From: Gordionus sp. m RMFG-2023
Lineage: Eukaryota; Nematomorpha; Gordioida; Chordodea; Parachordodidae
Assembly (NCBI RefSeq): GCF_954871325.1
Contig: NC_088776.1
Span: 39,108,508 to 39,172,507, forward strand
DNA length: 64,000 bases
Direction of reading: 5' to 3'
The position numbers and the translations under genes were made by a program. Under the pieces are notes generated by a model that worked only from the letters and a program-made list of their open reading frames with translations, had not been told where the DNA came from and searched no databases. Positions 32,701 to 38,656 of this stretch are shown piece by piece (position 1 is the first letter of the stretch; each line of letters starts with the position of its first letter).

Positions 32701-34503
32701 AAATTATAAAAGTTAAAATATTGTCTGCCTTGAATCTATTGATATTTACACAATAATTTTTTTGAATGTCATTGATATAAATTTTCAAATTAAATTTTAG
32801 TCTACTATGATCATTTTATATATAAAAAAATATATTTAATGAAACAATTTTCGTATGTAAGGTTGACTAGTTTGGAGATCTGCAAGGGTATACCCTAAAT
32901 TTTTTATAGTCGTGACCAAGAACCCTGTGCATAAACAAGCCGGGCTGGGCAACTCTTGCAGACATTTTTAAAGGACTGAACTTGCCAGTATTGCAGATCT
33001 CTTATATCTATATTTAAAAGGACTTCCATGGTAAAAATTGTCCACGATTAAGTAATGATAGTGTAAAATAAAACGAAATTGAAGGATAAAATACTACTTA
33101 GGTGGAGGATAGTTATGGAAGAGAAGAGATTAAAAATGAATATAGAAAAGGCGAATACGATATTTAGAGGCAAAGGTTTAGAAAGATTGAAGAGACTCAT
33201 GTGTTGTATGATGGTTGGAAAGATGTTAATAGAAAATCCATCAATTGTACCTGCTGTCATAAATGGTTAATAAAGGGTGCAGTGGTGTAATGGGAAGCCC
33301 GCAGAAGGCAAGTCCGACCTTTATTTATAGAAAGTATGTGAAAAAAGGGGTACAAGAATGGTAATATAACTGATTTTTATATCGGAAATAAAACAAGTTT
33401 TGTTACCTAGGCGGCTAAGATATGTTTTGAAGAAATTCAGAGAGATGTCTTCAATTTCAATGACTAAAAATGTCTCTAGCTTTGAAGGAAAAAGTTTATG
33501 CAGGGGAGAAGTTATATGGCGCGGCACCGAGACATAAGCAATTAAAGCGACTCACAAAGCCAAGTTATAAAGAATAGTTAGATGGATATGCGGGGCTGAG
33601 GGAGAGAAAGCATGGAGGGAGCAAGACCCAGAAGGTAGCCAAAGGCATGCTAATTAAAAGTGGTAAATAATGACATTAAAATATTAGGTTAATCAGGAGT
33701 GATGCCCTGGACCGTTGAAGATGAAGAAAAATGATCAGATTGGCTACGTGGATAAACCTGAAAAAGGGCCACTAAACTACGAAGAATTAATATTCATAAT
33801 GCGTTAAAAATACTTAGAATAGATTTGTAATTACATTCAAAATAAACAGGGTAGAGTATGAATATTTAATAAAATTAAAAATCATAGAATCCAATCAATA
33901 CTCACTCATTCATAATTTTTTTAGATAGGTTAATAAAAATGCTCAATATATTATTTTTCAAACATTTTTTAGGACCATATTTTAGCTCAGCTTTTATTAG
34001 ACCAAAAACGATGGATTGTCACTTACAGAGATCACGACTCTCTTTTAGAAAACAAGGAATCGGAAGAGCTAACGGAGGAAGAAAGACGTTTAGCATGGGA
34101 GGAATATGAGACCGAGAGATATGCCAACGTTCATACAGCCAACTTATCCAACACATCGAATCTACTACCCAACCCATCTCTTAATACTATCTACAATAAT
34201 TTAGACATTTACAATGATTTAAACTCTTCGTCCTACAATAATTATCATTTTAATCAAGATAATTTTAATTTAAACTTGAGTAGCTCTTTGCATCATTCAA
34301 TAATGACAGATAAAAATCCTATATCTATTGTAAGCGGCGCAAGTAATACTCAAGGTATGAGTTATCAACCTCTAGATTCCTCGAATAGGATGCAAGAAAT
34401 CAGGGGAGTGTCATGGACAATTGGCGATGACGTGAGGATTGAATCGGGTGATTTAAAAAAAACAATACAACTTACACTTAATAATTTTTTAGATGAGGAA
34501 TAA
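5018..34503 (+). CDS. ATRX: ATRX/XNP-type SNF2 chromatin remodeller (5'-partial, 14 visible exons)
   Basis: ATP-dependent DNA translocase of the SNF2 superfamily, nuclear. In animals ATRX partners with DAXX/H3.3 and maintains heterochromatin. Exons: 5018-5741, 5985-6176, 6315-6465, 6775-7037, 10494-10668, 12139-12276, 12530-12705, 14654-15058, 15186-15409, 17334-17558, 22218-22472, 27012-27189, 28382-28759, 33973-34503. All junction phases agree, giving 1337 codons plus stop. The order is an acidic/Ser-rich region, an ATRX-type NIRKI linker, then helicase motifs: MGLGKS (I), DEGH (II, diagnostic of ATRX), LTGTPLQNN (III), FRMDGSTS (IV), [11 protein letters not shown] (V), [13 protein letters not shown] (VI). 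[12 protein letters not shown] and [13 protein letters not shown] are ATRX-like rather than RAD54L2-like. The N-terminus, where vertebrate ATRX has an ADD domain, is outside the window. The donor at 7038 is weak. Confidence 0.93.
5985..6176 (+). CDS. ATRX: ATRX exon 2: conserved basic linker
   Basis: 64 codons in phase 0. [20 protein letters not shown], followed by [14 protein letters not shown], corresponds to the conserved KIRKI/ETxxAxKxExxRxKRI segment just before the helicase in ATRX proteins. It ends AAAATG before GTTACT. The ATG at 5997 is internal and is not a start. Confidence 0.87.
6315..6465 (+). CDS. ATRX: ATRX exon 3: entry to SNF2 domain
   Basis: The acceptor is ACACTAG and the donor AAAG/GTAATT, ending in phase 1. 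The product ends LKPHQVK, the classical start of the SNF2 N-lobe (LKPHQVDG in ATRX), preceded by a Glu/Leu-rich helix and a VDPTIVQH stretch. Confidence 0.9.
6775..7037 (+). CDS. ATRX: ATRX exon 4: Walker A and motif Ia
   Basis: It encodes [18 protein letters not shown], the nucleotide-binding motif I with GKS in place of the usual GKT, and then [20 protein letters not shown] (motif Ia). The exon starts in phase 1 after AACAAAG. The proposed end (CTA before GTTTTT) is the weakest splice site in the model, but it leaves phase 0, which the next exon needs. Confidence 0.88.
7038..8990. other. Intron sequence, nothing recognised
   Basis: Long AT-rich intron of ATRX. No transposase, TIR pair or RNA gene was recognised in this part. 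Confidence 0.55.
8990..9345 (-). pseudogene. MADF-domain relic inside an ATRX intron
   Basis: The minus strand reads an N-terminal piece ([10 protein letters not shown], then SIAKDLK) at about 9280-9345. A 50-60 bp AT-rich gap with plausible GT/AG ends follows. The second piece reads [34 protein letters not shown] and [10 protein letters not shown]. This is the pattern of MADF (Myb/SANT-like) domains: a VYENP-like helix, an IKxRWKxLRDxYxxE helix, an SGSG loop and a YxxLxFL helix. Two in-frame stops (after YVKE and after AIYN) mark it as dead. Because it keeps what looks like an intron, it may be a copied gene fragment or part of a PIF/Harbinger-type element. MADF proteins are found in both settings. 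Confidence 0.6.
9346..10493. other. Rest of ATRX intron; possible small repeat at about 10095-10206
   Basis: Mostly AT-rich filler. At about 10095-10206 a GGATCTAAA and a CCAGATCCATTAA face each other around a GGGCCGGCCGC block, which looks like a small decayed MITE. A C10-type homopolymer lies at 10267-10276. Confidence 0.3.
10494..10668 (+). CDS. ATRX: ATRX exon 5
   Basis: Starts in phase 0 after ATGTATTAG and ends GACCCAG/GTATTT in phase 1. It encodes [20 protein letters not shown] and [11 protein letters not shown], matching the ATRX segment between motifs Ia and II (WxxDGGVMIIGYEMYRN...ALVDPG). Confidence 0.9.
10669..12138. other. ATRX intron, nothing recognised
   Basis: 1.47 kb of AT-rich intron without a recognisable element. 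Confidence 0.55.
12139..12276 (+). CDS. ATRX: ATRX exon 6: DEGH box and motif III
   Basis: It encodes [30 protein letters not shown] and [18 protein letters not shown] replaces the DEAH of most SNF2 proteins and is the hallmark of ATRX. The exon ends with one base that pairs with the next exon to give the Tyr of YHCMV. Confidence 0.94.
12530..12705 (+). CDS. ATRX: ATRX exon 7: NGQCADST segment
   Basis: The acceptor is AAAACAG. It encodes [33 protein letters not shown] and [20 protein letters not shown]. This is the ATRX-specific region after motif III. The donor CAA/GTTATT leaves phase 0. Confidence 0.93.
12706..13179. other. ATRX intron, nothing recognised
   Basis: AT-rich intron before the Tc1 relic. 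Confidence 0.5.
13180..13790 (+). mobile_element. Tc1/mariner transposase relic
   Basis: Plus-strand fragments in shifting frames follow Tc1 order. A helix-turn-helix-like piece ([12 protein letters not shown]) at about 13270 comes first. Near 13500 a [20 protein letters not shown] piece resembles the Tc1 QQDNAxxHxxxxxxxxLxxxxI stretch with the second catalytic Asp. [20 protein letters not shown] sequence then corresponds to SPDLNPIENIW with the third acidic residue lost. [10 protein letters not shown] is followed, in another frame, by [14 protein letters not shown], the Tc1 C-terminal SMPxRI motif. Many stops and frameshifts make it inactive. The ends were not located. Confidence 0.6.
13791..14653. 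other. ATRX intron, nothing recognised
   Basis: AT-rich intron ending in the acceptor CATATTAG at 14646-14653. Confidence 0.5.
14654..15058 (+). CDS. ATRX: ATRX exon 8: start of C-lobe
   Basis: 135 codons, phase 0 at both ends. [12 protein letters not shown] and [20 protein letters not shown] match the ATRX VQRKDYTAL...KHEYVLAVRMTxxQxxLY region. After a variable acidic insert (GESEDENM), [17 protein letters not shown] matches the RIWTHPWCLQL helix. The donor is TAC/GTATAT. Confidence 0.93.
15186..15409 (+). CDS. ATRX: ATRX exon 9: acidic insert of C-lobe
   Basis: It encodes [20 protein letters not shown] and [12 protein letters not shown], a Ser/Asp/Glu then Lys/Arg-rich insert like the EFIASDSDET...KKKKKGKKGKK insert of vertebrate ATRX. 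It ends in phase 2 (TACAA/GTATTG) and joins the next exon to give Lys. Confidence 0.87.
15589..15893. mobile_element. hAT MITE fragment (family C)
   Basis: It ends in TGCGGACCTCTA, the inverse of TAGAGGTCTGCA on the element at 23530-26451. The body is packed with GGGCGGGT, GAGCGGGT and GGGCTAGTGGGC motifs, as is the subterminal sequence of that element. The left terminal repeat is missing, so the copy is truncated and has no target duplication. Confidence 0.65.
15894..17333. other. ATRX intron; one unassigned coding-like block
   Basis: The 16020-16450 part has higher GC and short minus-strand frames (for example [18 protein letters not shown]), which suggest an old mobile-element relic I could not assign. 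The rest is AT-rich filler. Confidence 0.35.
17334..17558 (+). CDS. ATRX: ATRX exon 10
   Basis: The acceptor is CTTAATTAG. It encodes [20 protein letters not shown] and [20 protein letters not shown], matching ATRX DWYKDFVTDADAEVLEHSGK followed by MVLLFEILRMAEEIGDKV. It ends in phase 2 before a strong donor, GTAAGA. Confidence 0.93.
17559..18129. other. ATRX intron, nothing recognised
   Basis: AT-rich intron with no recognisable element. Confidence 0.5.
18130..18540 (-). mobile_element. Transposase-like relic of an unassigned family
   Basis: The minus strand reads [20 protein letters not shown], then [15 protein letters not shown] and, with frame changes, [16 protein letters not shown]. This FDLQxxxxxPxxxxxxxYYKxKLxxxNFTxY pattern followed by a W-x-E-x-xG stretch recurs in a transposase-like protein family scattered through invertebrate genomes. 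The Asp of VDLQ could be catalytic, but this is inferred. The upstream region ([20 protein letters not shown]) is less conserved. The fragment is broken at its 3' end and has no visible TIRs. Confidence 0.5.
18541..19953. other. ATRX intron, nothing firm
   Basis: AT-rich. One CAGTGGTCTTGAGAAGC at about 18699 looks like a hAT left end, but no partner was found. Confidence 0.4.
19954..21573. mobile_element. Non-autonomous hAT element (family E)
   Basis: The element spans 19962-21565. Its inverted ends are TAGACCTATGCGCC against the reverse complement of GGCGCACAGGTCTA. The flanks are GTCAGTTG (19954-19961) and GTCAGTTT (21566-21573), an 8-bp duplication with one change. Both subterminal zones are rich in CGGCGGC, CGCCGATG and CCGACGAT motifs, unlike the AT-rich centre. 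No transposase was recognised inside. Two similar blocks (20818-20890 and 20930-21000, sharing TTTTGAACTTTCAAAATAA) form an imperfect internal tandem repeat. Confidence 0.8.
21605..21690. mobile_element. pogo/Tigger-like end fragment, copy 1
   Basis: GATTGGGACTCAAAATTTAG, then GGCCAAATTAAGGAATTG and CCCGAATTACCAG, resembles the terminal repeats of pogo/Tigger elements. A second copy at 28262-28352 is recognisably the same sequence. Confidence 0.5.
22117..22144 (+). other. Short SSU-rRNA-like snippet
   Basis: CCTAGAGCTAATACATGC at 22127-22144 is identical, apart from its first base, to the universally conserved 18S rRNA stretch TCTAGAGCTAATACATGC, and GGCAAT just upstream resembles GGTAAT. 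The flanks do not follow 18S. It is either a tiny rDNA-derived scrap or chance. Confidence 0.25.
22218..22472 (+). CDS. ATRX: ATRX exon 11: motif IV region
   Basis: The acceptor is TACCCAG; one base completes the Val of GDKV. It encodes [40 protein letters not shown] and SFNDLDDMR, matching ATRX LVFSQSLISLDLIEDFLELA ... DYYRLDGSTTAQSR...FND. It ends in phase 2. Confidence 0.94.
22473..23521. other. ATRX intron with unclassified repeat sequence
   Basis: Two areas (22680-22735 and 23100-23300) hold CCCGGTTCG, GCGGGTTCG and CGGGTTGGGT motifs typical of subterminal hAT sequence, but no TIR pair could be fixed. Confidence 0.35.
23522..26459 (+). mobile_element. hAT element (family C) with perfect 8-bp target duplication
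   Basis: The element runs from 23530 to 26451, flanked by exact ACCTAGAC (23522-23529 and 26452-26459). The ends are inverted: TAGAGGTCTGCA and the reverse complement of TGCAGACCTCTA-type sequence. Subterminal zones carry GGCGGGT-type motifs on both sides. The plus strand retains only the transposase C-terminus, at about 25970-26095: [18 protein letters not shown], then after a stop and shift [20 protein letters not shown], which is the hAT dimerisation block. The N-terminus and catalytic core are gone. A second, independent hAT sits inside it at 23801-25913. Confidence 0.92.
23793..25921 (-). mobile_element. hAT element (family D) nested inside family C
   Basis: The element spans 23801-25913, with exact GTGGAAAC duplications at 23793-23800 and 25914-25921 and ends CAGAGTTGTTAA and its inverse. 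AGTAGCGCGCTA motifs repeat in both subterminal zones. The transposase is on the minus strand. An acidic N-terminus ([19 protein letters not shown]) comes first, then [35 protein letters not shown], and after a frame change [11 protein letters not shown]. An intron-like gap (GTAAAC to TTTTTAG, about 24986-25032) is followed by [20 protein letters not shown] and KMVTDNGSN. These are hAT catalytic landmarks (W near the first Asp; TDNxxN). The C-terminal dimerisation part is absent. Confidence 0.92.
26460..27011. other. ATRX intron remainder
   Basis: AT-rich with a G9 run at 26467-26475. Nothing else was recognised. Confidence 0.5.
27012..27189 (+). CDS. ATRX: ATRX exon 12: motifs V and VI
   Basis: It encodes [40 protein letters not shown] and [13 protein letters not shown]. 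It contains motif V (STKAGxLGVNL) and the arginine-finger motif VI (QxxxRxYRxGQxK), both intact. The donor CTCAA/GTGAAA leaves phase 0. Confidence 0.95.
27360..28020 (+). mobile_element. LINE Pol C-terminal relic
   Basis: Plus-strand frames read [20 protein letters not shown], then a degraded Cys/His knuckle. Further on come GKHLTxDFTCI-like sequence, [20 protein letters not shown] and GYHFxKFSLK, and a last block GSSFKIIQS before IAVFRG. This matches the tail of a LINE protein common in invertebrates: RLGxxxC, a CCHC knuckle, RPDG...WDxT, KYxxLxxxxxFxPxxxE and a final IQRGN. I infer that the RPDG/WDxT block is a restriction-like endonuclease. Stops and shifts are frequent. A second copy lies at 53125-56240. 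Confidence 0.55.
28262..28352. mobile_element. pogo/Tigger-like end fragment, copy 2
   Basis: GATTGGGATTCAAAATTTTG, then GGCCAAATTATAGAGTTG, ends in CAAGTTTTACTG followed by TA. Read outward-in, this is CAGTAAAACTTGCCGAATTT, a typical pogo/Tigger terminal repeat next to a TA target. It lies 30 bp before ATRX exon 13. It shares its sequence with 21605-21690. Confidence 0.55.
28382..28759 (+). CDS. ATRX: ATRX exon 13: post-helicase region
   Basis: 126 codons, phase 0 at both ends, acceptor [49 protein letters not shown] and SFEPDL match the ATRX segment immediately C-terminal to motif VI almost residue for residue. A variable acidic tail follows. The donor is AAG/GTAAAT. The ATG at 28388 is internal. 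Confidence 0.95.
28760..29236. other. ATRX intron, nothing recognised
   Basis: AT-rich intron before the family A hAT. Confidence 0.5.
29700..29908. mobile_element. About 205-bp inverted-repeat MITE inside the family A transposase
   Basis: TAAACGGATCGATTTGAGCC on the left and its imperfect inverse, GGTTCAAATCGAGCCGTTTA, on the right enclose an AT-rich core. It splits the transposase coding sequence between FSRA and DIDG. CTAG occurs at both junctions and might be the target duplication, but the family is uncertain. Confidence 0.6.
30414..32334 (-). mobile_element. hAT element (family B) nested inside family A
   Basis: The element spans 30422-32326, flanked by exact CTAAAAAG (30414-30421 and 32327-32334). 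The ends are TAGTGCTGTAAAC and the reverse complement of CTTTACAACACTA. The right subterminal zone is full of GAACGCGTTC motifs. The transposase lies on the minus strand. At about 30600-30890 a frame reads [20 protein letters not shown] and [20 protein letters not shown], matching the hAT DPRFKL region that follows the catalytic core. An upstream part at 31120-31300 reads [16 protein letters not shown] in a decayed frame. A LINE fragment is inserted at 31325-32040. Confidence 0.85.
31325..32040 (-). mobile_element. 5'-truncated LINE inside the nested hAT
   Basis: On the minus strand the 3' end of a reverse-transcriptase gene runs [33 protein letters not shown] sequence, [16 protein letters not shown] sequence, [67 protein letters not shown], in several frames. 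This is the C-terminal 'thumb' and tail seen in many animal LINEs. It ends in an A-rich tail (T-run at 31332-31343 on the plus strand), as expected for target-primed reverse transcription. A few frame breaks make it dead. It is the youngest layer of a three-level nest. Confidence 0.85.
32573..33084. other. ATRX intron, nothing recognised
   Basis: AT-rich intron between the hAT and the next LINE. Confidence 0.5.
33085..33790 (+). mobile_element. LINE Pol fragment with PHD-like knuckle
   Basis: Plus-strand frames read [33 protein letters not shown] and, in another frame, [15 protein letters not shown]. Later come [26 protein letters not shown]-like and ALDR-like sequence. The order matches LINE reverse transcriptases that carry a cysteine-rich SIxCTxCxxWVHKxCSG segment after the palm and the MxRWMCG tail. 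Many shifts and stops. It lies only 180 bp before the last ATRX exon. Confidence 0.7.
33973..34503 (+). CDS. ATRX: ATRX exon 14: conserved C-terminal segment and stop
   Basis: The acceptor is [28 protein letters not shown], then [20 protein letters not shown] and AWEEYETE, match ATRX DTILAELLQIHKEHIVGYHE and [19 protein letters not shown]. The rest is Asn/Ser-rich. Read through, the frame stops with TAA at 34501-34503. A good donor, CAAG/GTATGAG, at 34354/34355 offers an alternative splice in phase 1, matching the exon at 43382. Either the gene ends here, or this tail is an intron-retention form. Confidence 0.9.
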   Translation, partial: DHILAQLLLDQKRWIVTYRDHDSLLENKESEELTEEERRLAWEEYETERYANVHTANLSNTSNLLPNPSLNTIYNNLDIYNDLNSSSYNNYHFNQDNFNLNLSSSLHHSIMTDKNPISIVSGASNTQGMSYQPLDSSNRMQEIRGVSWTIGDDVRIESGDLKKTIQLTLNNFLDEE

Positions 34504-35650
34504 TTTGTTAGTCTTTTAGCTCATTTTTGCTCACAGCTTTCAATTAGTGGATTATTTTTCTTTCGAAAATTACGACTTTATTTTTTTGATATTACTAGTG
34601 AATATAAATAAGTTGTTTGTGTTTTAGTCATTTTTGCTCAAAAATTACGGAATGCACAAAAATAAATAATTTCATACTTTTATATTATTATTTGTTGCTT
34701 AACGTATTAACTGTGTTCTTTTCAATTGAACTTGTTTTATGTAAAGCTATATGGCTAAATATTGTCATTTTGCTATATGGTAACTTGGGTACATATGAAT
34801 ACTTTATTTACTTTTTTCATATAGGAATTTATATTGATGGAAAAAATAATATTAAAAATAAAATATTTTGTATTTCAATGCATCCATTTGTTATTTTTTA
34901 TAAATAAATTTTGCATATTTTGCTAATATTTTATGTAGTAAATATATTTTAGCAATATCTTGAAGCTTAGGGGATATTTTTTAGTTAAAATCTTGAGCCC
35001 ATTTTATAGATAGGAAAATGAGGGAATTTAAAATTGACTAAATATACAAAATTAACGAGATAGGATTAGGTCTAAAAAATCTTGGTGTACAACATTTGGA
35101 TTTGTAATTGATAAATTCATTGCATTGTATTGAAAATATTCGGAAAAAAAACTTGATCTTTTGAAGGTTTAGAATAACCGGTGCAGCAGCACATTTGATT
35201 AAACACGTGGAAAGGCCAGTCTCATTTATATGTCCAAAGAAACTTTATTCTCGTCAAACAGGTGTTTGATATGATAGACATTGGTTAATACTCCGATAAG
35301 CAGATGAGATGCACATTATATAAGAATAATTTCCTACCTTTTTGTGAGAAATGCAAAATGAACTTAGATATAGCCTACGCCTGGATAATATTTATTCGTT
35401 AAATCATATGTTACTTATGTGTTATCTTTTATGAAAAATAAATAAAATTAAAAGGATATTTTTTCTTGAATGCTCACAGTTATCAAATAGTGATATATTT
35501 TTTTTAAACTATGATAGCTGGTTGATTTTTTTTAAATTTTCAATTAGATCCTTAATATCAGGAAATCATAAAAAAATATTTTGCGGGTACAGGGATAGGA
35601 CAACAACGGGTTCACTAATATCAATTTCAAAAATTGTTTTTCGCTGCCTT
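34504..35650. other. 3' flank or intron; nothing firm
   Basis: AT-rich. AATAAA motifs occur, for instance near 34903, and could serve the short ATRX form. The long open frame at 34617-34907 is hydrophobic, AT-driven and not convincing. Confidence 0.4.
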
Positions 35651-35802
35651 TATAGTAAGCGCGATTCGCACAAATGCGAAATCACAGCTATACTTTTTGA
35701 TATATACTTAAAAAGATGTGGTGATTTCATTATTTCGCTCCATATTTATAAATTATACCTATTATTGGCTTGCTATTGTAAATTACACTAGCGCTTACTA
35801 TA
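35651..35802. mobile_element. 148-bp MITE with 10-bp perfect inverted ends at a TA site
   Basis: TATAGTAAGCGC (35651-35662) and its perfect inverse GCGCTTACTATA (35791-35802) enclose 128 bp that are themselves partly palindromic (GCGAAATCACAG against TGTGGTGATTTC and TTTCGC). If the outer TA is the duplicated target, the element is 35653-35800. The TA target points to the Tc1/mariner group. Confidence 0.7.
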
Positions 35803-36019
35803 AATTAGGCGTGTTTTTCATAATAGTTGTTTCATTTAAATCTGAAAAAAAGGAGAGTTTCTATTGAGCTTTTGATCACCTTAAATATAATAAAGCTTTT
35901 AAAGATATCAAGTTTCTACTTTTAAATCCACTGAAAAATTTAGCATTAAAAAGTGTTAATATTGAGATTAAAATAAATTTTGTTTACTAAATTTAAGAAA
36001 TTATTAGGGAAAATAATAA

Positions 36020-38206
36020 TACCGGGTTTCCCTATTCAAAAAAAAAGAAAAATGTCAATCAAAAAAGGAAAAGTCATACGAGAAATGTAAAAATCCCATT
36101 TAAAAAATGGGAATCGTTATTTTTTATTGTCAGCGTTAATAATTCTGAAATATGATTTTTCTATAATTTTTTGTTATTTTTTTCTAATTTTTTGCGTTCT
36201 CTCTTTAAGTCGTTTTTAATCTTTTTTTCTTATCATTTCTTATTCATTTTCGTCTTTTTAAAAAGAATTTTTTTAATTTCCTTGTTATTTTTCTTCAATT
36301 CTCTTATTTTTTGTCACTTAATCATTCTTTTCCCCTATTTTCATCTTAACAATTTTTTGACTTTTTATCATTTTTTTCATTGTTATTTCAAATCTTTTTT
36401 ATAATGATATTTTTTTATATATCAAATTATTTATTGCTCAATTAAATTAATCATTTGGTAATCTAATGTACCTTTTTAAAATTAAATAAATTTGAGTAAA
36501 TTAGTAAATATAAATCATGTATTCTTATTTTTGAAAATTAATATTTATACAAGCATTTAGATATTTTTAGCAAGTAAATAATTTTTATATGTAAGTATTT
36601 TTAATGCTAAATTATTTTATTTGATCTATAAATAATTAAACGAAAAAATGAGGTAAATATTATAATTTAATAATTTTCAATTTTTTTTTGTCATTCCATT
36701 TGATGAGTACATCCTTTAAAAGGAAATTTTTTTATTTTAAAAAATAAAATCATGAAGATATGGTAGTAGCAAGGAAAAAAAACATTGATAGTGCAACGAA
36801 AGCTCTAATAATTGACGCGTTAAAAAAGGAGAGTATCCAAAATATAGCATCATGTTTTATGAGCTATAAAACTGTGGCGAATATAAAATACTCCTATCTC
36901 AAAAATGGAATAAAATATAGTTTACCTAAAGGAGGCCACGCAAGAAACTAAATCAAGAACAGGAAGAGTATATATTAAATTGTATAAATTTGGAATGCAC
37001 TTTATCCTTAAAAAGATTATGTGAAATGATTAAAGATAGATATGATGTAGAAATATCAAAAAATACAGTATCAAGGTTACTATCGGGATTTAGGCATGCA
37101 AAGAATATATTAATTGGTTTGTAGATATACCCTATATGAAAGAAAAATTTATTTTTATTGCTTGAGAGCGGGTTTTCAATATCAATGAGACGGATATATA
37201 AATATGCATAAATAAATATAAAAAAAGGTTATTAAAGATATGTACTGGATAAAGACAATGAAATTATATTATCATTGTTGCTATCACGATTAGGGGTCAG
37301 ACTTGATGTTGATGGCCCCTAACGCTATGCACTTTAAAAACTTTGTATGAAATATTAAAACATTTTGATGATTTTTATGATGGATGATGTTCCATTTTAT
37401 CTAACCATACAATTAGAGTATCGATAGAATGGTGATGGAACATATTTACTACAAAATAGCCCATACCTTAATCACTTGAAAATGTGATATATGAATTCAA
37501 AATCGTAATTGGGGAATTGATTCGTTTTAAACAGCATGATGAGAAATAGGAATAATTCAGGAGAATGCAACGAATTATTTTAGAAATGAGGAGACCTATA
37601 TTCCAGAATGTAGAAGAAGGAGTTATTGATATTTAATTTTAAAAAAAATGTTTCTTACTGCACATCCTAATTGTAATGATATAATTAAATATGCACATAT
37701 TAATTAAAAAAAAACGATTTGTTTGCCAAAGAGAAATAAAAATCAAGTGAAAAAATTAAAAATATAAGGAGAAAGAAATGAAAAGTAGTCAAAAAATTGT
37801 TATATAAAATGTTTTTTAAAAATAGAGAATTAAAGAAAAATGCTAGGAAAAAGAAATTATTTAAAAGGACAAATAAGAATACGAAAAAATTAACGACTTA
37901 AAGAGAGATCGGAAAAATGAGAAAATTAAAAAAATTTTTAAAAAATCCAATTTCAGGATAATTTAATTGACAATAAAAAAAACAAAATATACAAGAAAAA
38001 ACTATATTTCTTTTTTTCTGATAGGCTCGTTTCTTTTTCTCATTAGACTTTTCCTTTTTTGATCAGTCCTTTCTATTTTTAAATGACATTTTTTCTTTTT
38101 TGATCGGATTTTTTCCTAAGATTTTAATACTTTTCCTTTTTTTTGATCGAATTTTTTCCTCTTTTTATTGAGACTTCTTTCTTTTTTTGGTATGGGAAAT
38201 CTTGTA
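36020..38206 (+). mobile_element. Tc1/mariner-superfamily transposon with about 400-bp inverted repeats
   Basis: The element lies between TA (36020-36021) and TA (38205-38206). The outer ends CCGGGTTTCCCTATTC and CAAGATTTCCCATACC (inverse of the right end) match imperfectly. Inverted similarity continues inward: CTCTCTTTAAGTCGTT on the left (about 36195) mirrors 37890-37910, and AACAATTTTTTGACT (about 36349) mirrors 37783-37800. The TIRs are therefore roughly 370-420 bp. A motif like TTTTCCTTTTTTGATC repeats about four times in the right end (38040-38180). The transposase is in the centre, 36760-37640. Confidence 0.82.
36760..37640 (+). pseudogene. Tc1/mariner (IS630-type) transposase, decayed
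   Basis: The start has 63 intact codons from ATG at 36760: MVVARKKNIDSATKALIIDA, an Ile/Ala-rich helix-turn-helix (IQNIASCFMSYKTVANIK), then a stop. The next frame gives EQEEYILNCIN, ISKNTVSRLLSGFRHAKN (second HTH-like region) and RVFNINETDI, the probable first catalytic Asp. ATCACGATTAGGGGTCAG encodes ITIRGQ-like residues. MDDVPFYLTIQ holds the second Asp, and NSPYLNHLKM-like sequence corresponds to SPYLNPLE with the third acidic residue disturbed. Several stops and shifts interrupt it. The length is about right for a 300-340 aa enzyme. Confidence 0.75.
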
Positions 38207-38656
38207 TTATCAATTTACAATTAGTTCGATTTAGATTTATATTGCTGATTATTAAATTAATTCATAAGCACATAACATTTTTGGTTTTATAGAAAATAAC
38301 GAAGAAACCTGCGTATATAGAATGAGCTACGATAATTTACGACATTTATTTAAATCAAATGGCGATATCAATTCTTCTTATATGGTCAAATACATGAAGC
38401 ATATTGTAATACTTTGTTTTTTTTAAAATTATATATAATAAACGGAGGAATACCAATTAGAGGCTTTATTATTTGGGCCGGGCAAAAAAATTTATATATA
38501 TATATTTGATGAATTGACATTTCATAGAAGTGATAATCCATAAAGTATATCATTTTTAATTTAACAACTTCCCAATATTATAAATAGTTGTTTATTTGGT
38601 GTTCTTCAATAAATATTTAGGTTTAGGCCTTGTATTTAATAAAAAATTAAAAAGAG
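38207..38656. other. Spacer with GGGCCGGGC-type repeat scrap
   Basis: AT-rich; TTTGGGCCGGGCAAAA at about 38470 resembles internal hAT-MITE sequence. Confidence 0.35.

Noticed and set aside
33260-33310. tRNA-like stretch (GGTGCAGTGGTGTAATGGGAAG)
   Set aside because: It resembles a D-arm start by eye, but no anticodon or T arm follows. It is part of the LINE coding relic.
34617-34907. 96-codon hydrophobic open frame after ATRX
   Set aside because: AT-driven composition (Ile, Tyr, Phe, Asn), no motif, and it lies in the 3' flank.
36171-36404. Phe/Leu/Ser-rich 77-codon open frame
   Set aside because: It lies in the T-rich long TIR of the Tc1/mariner element, is purely compositional, and mirrors into the other TIR.
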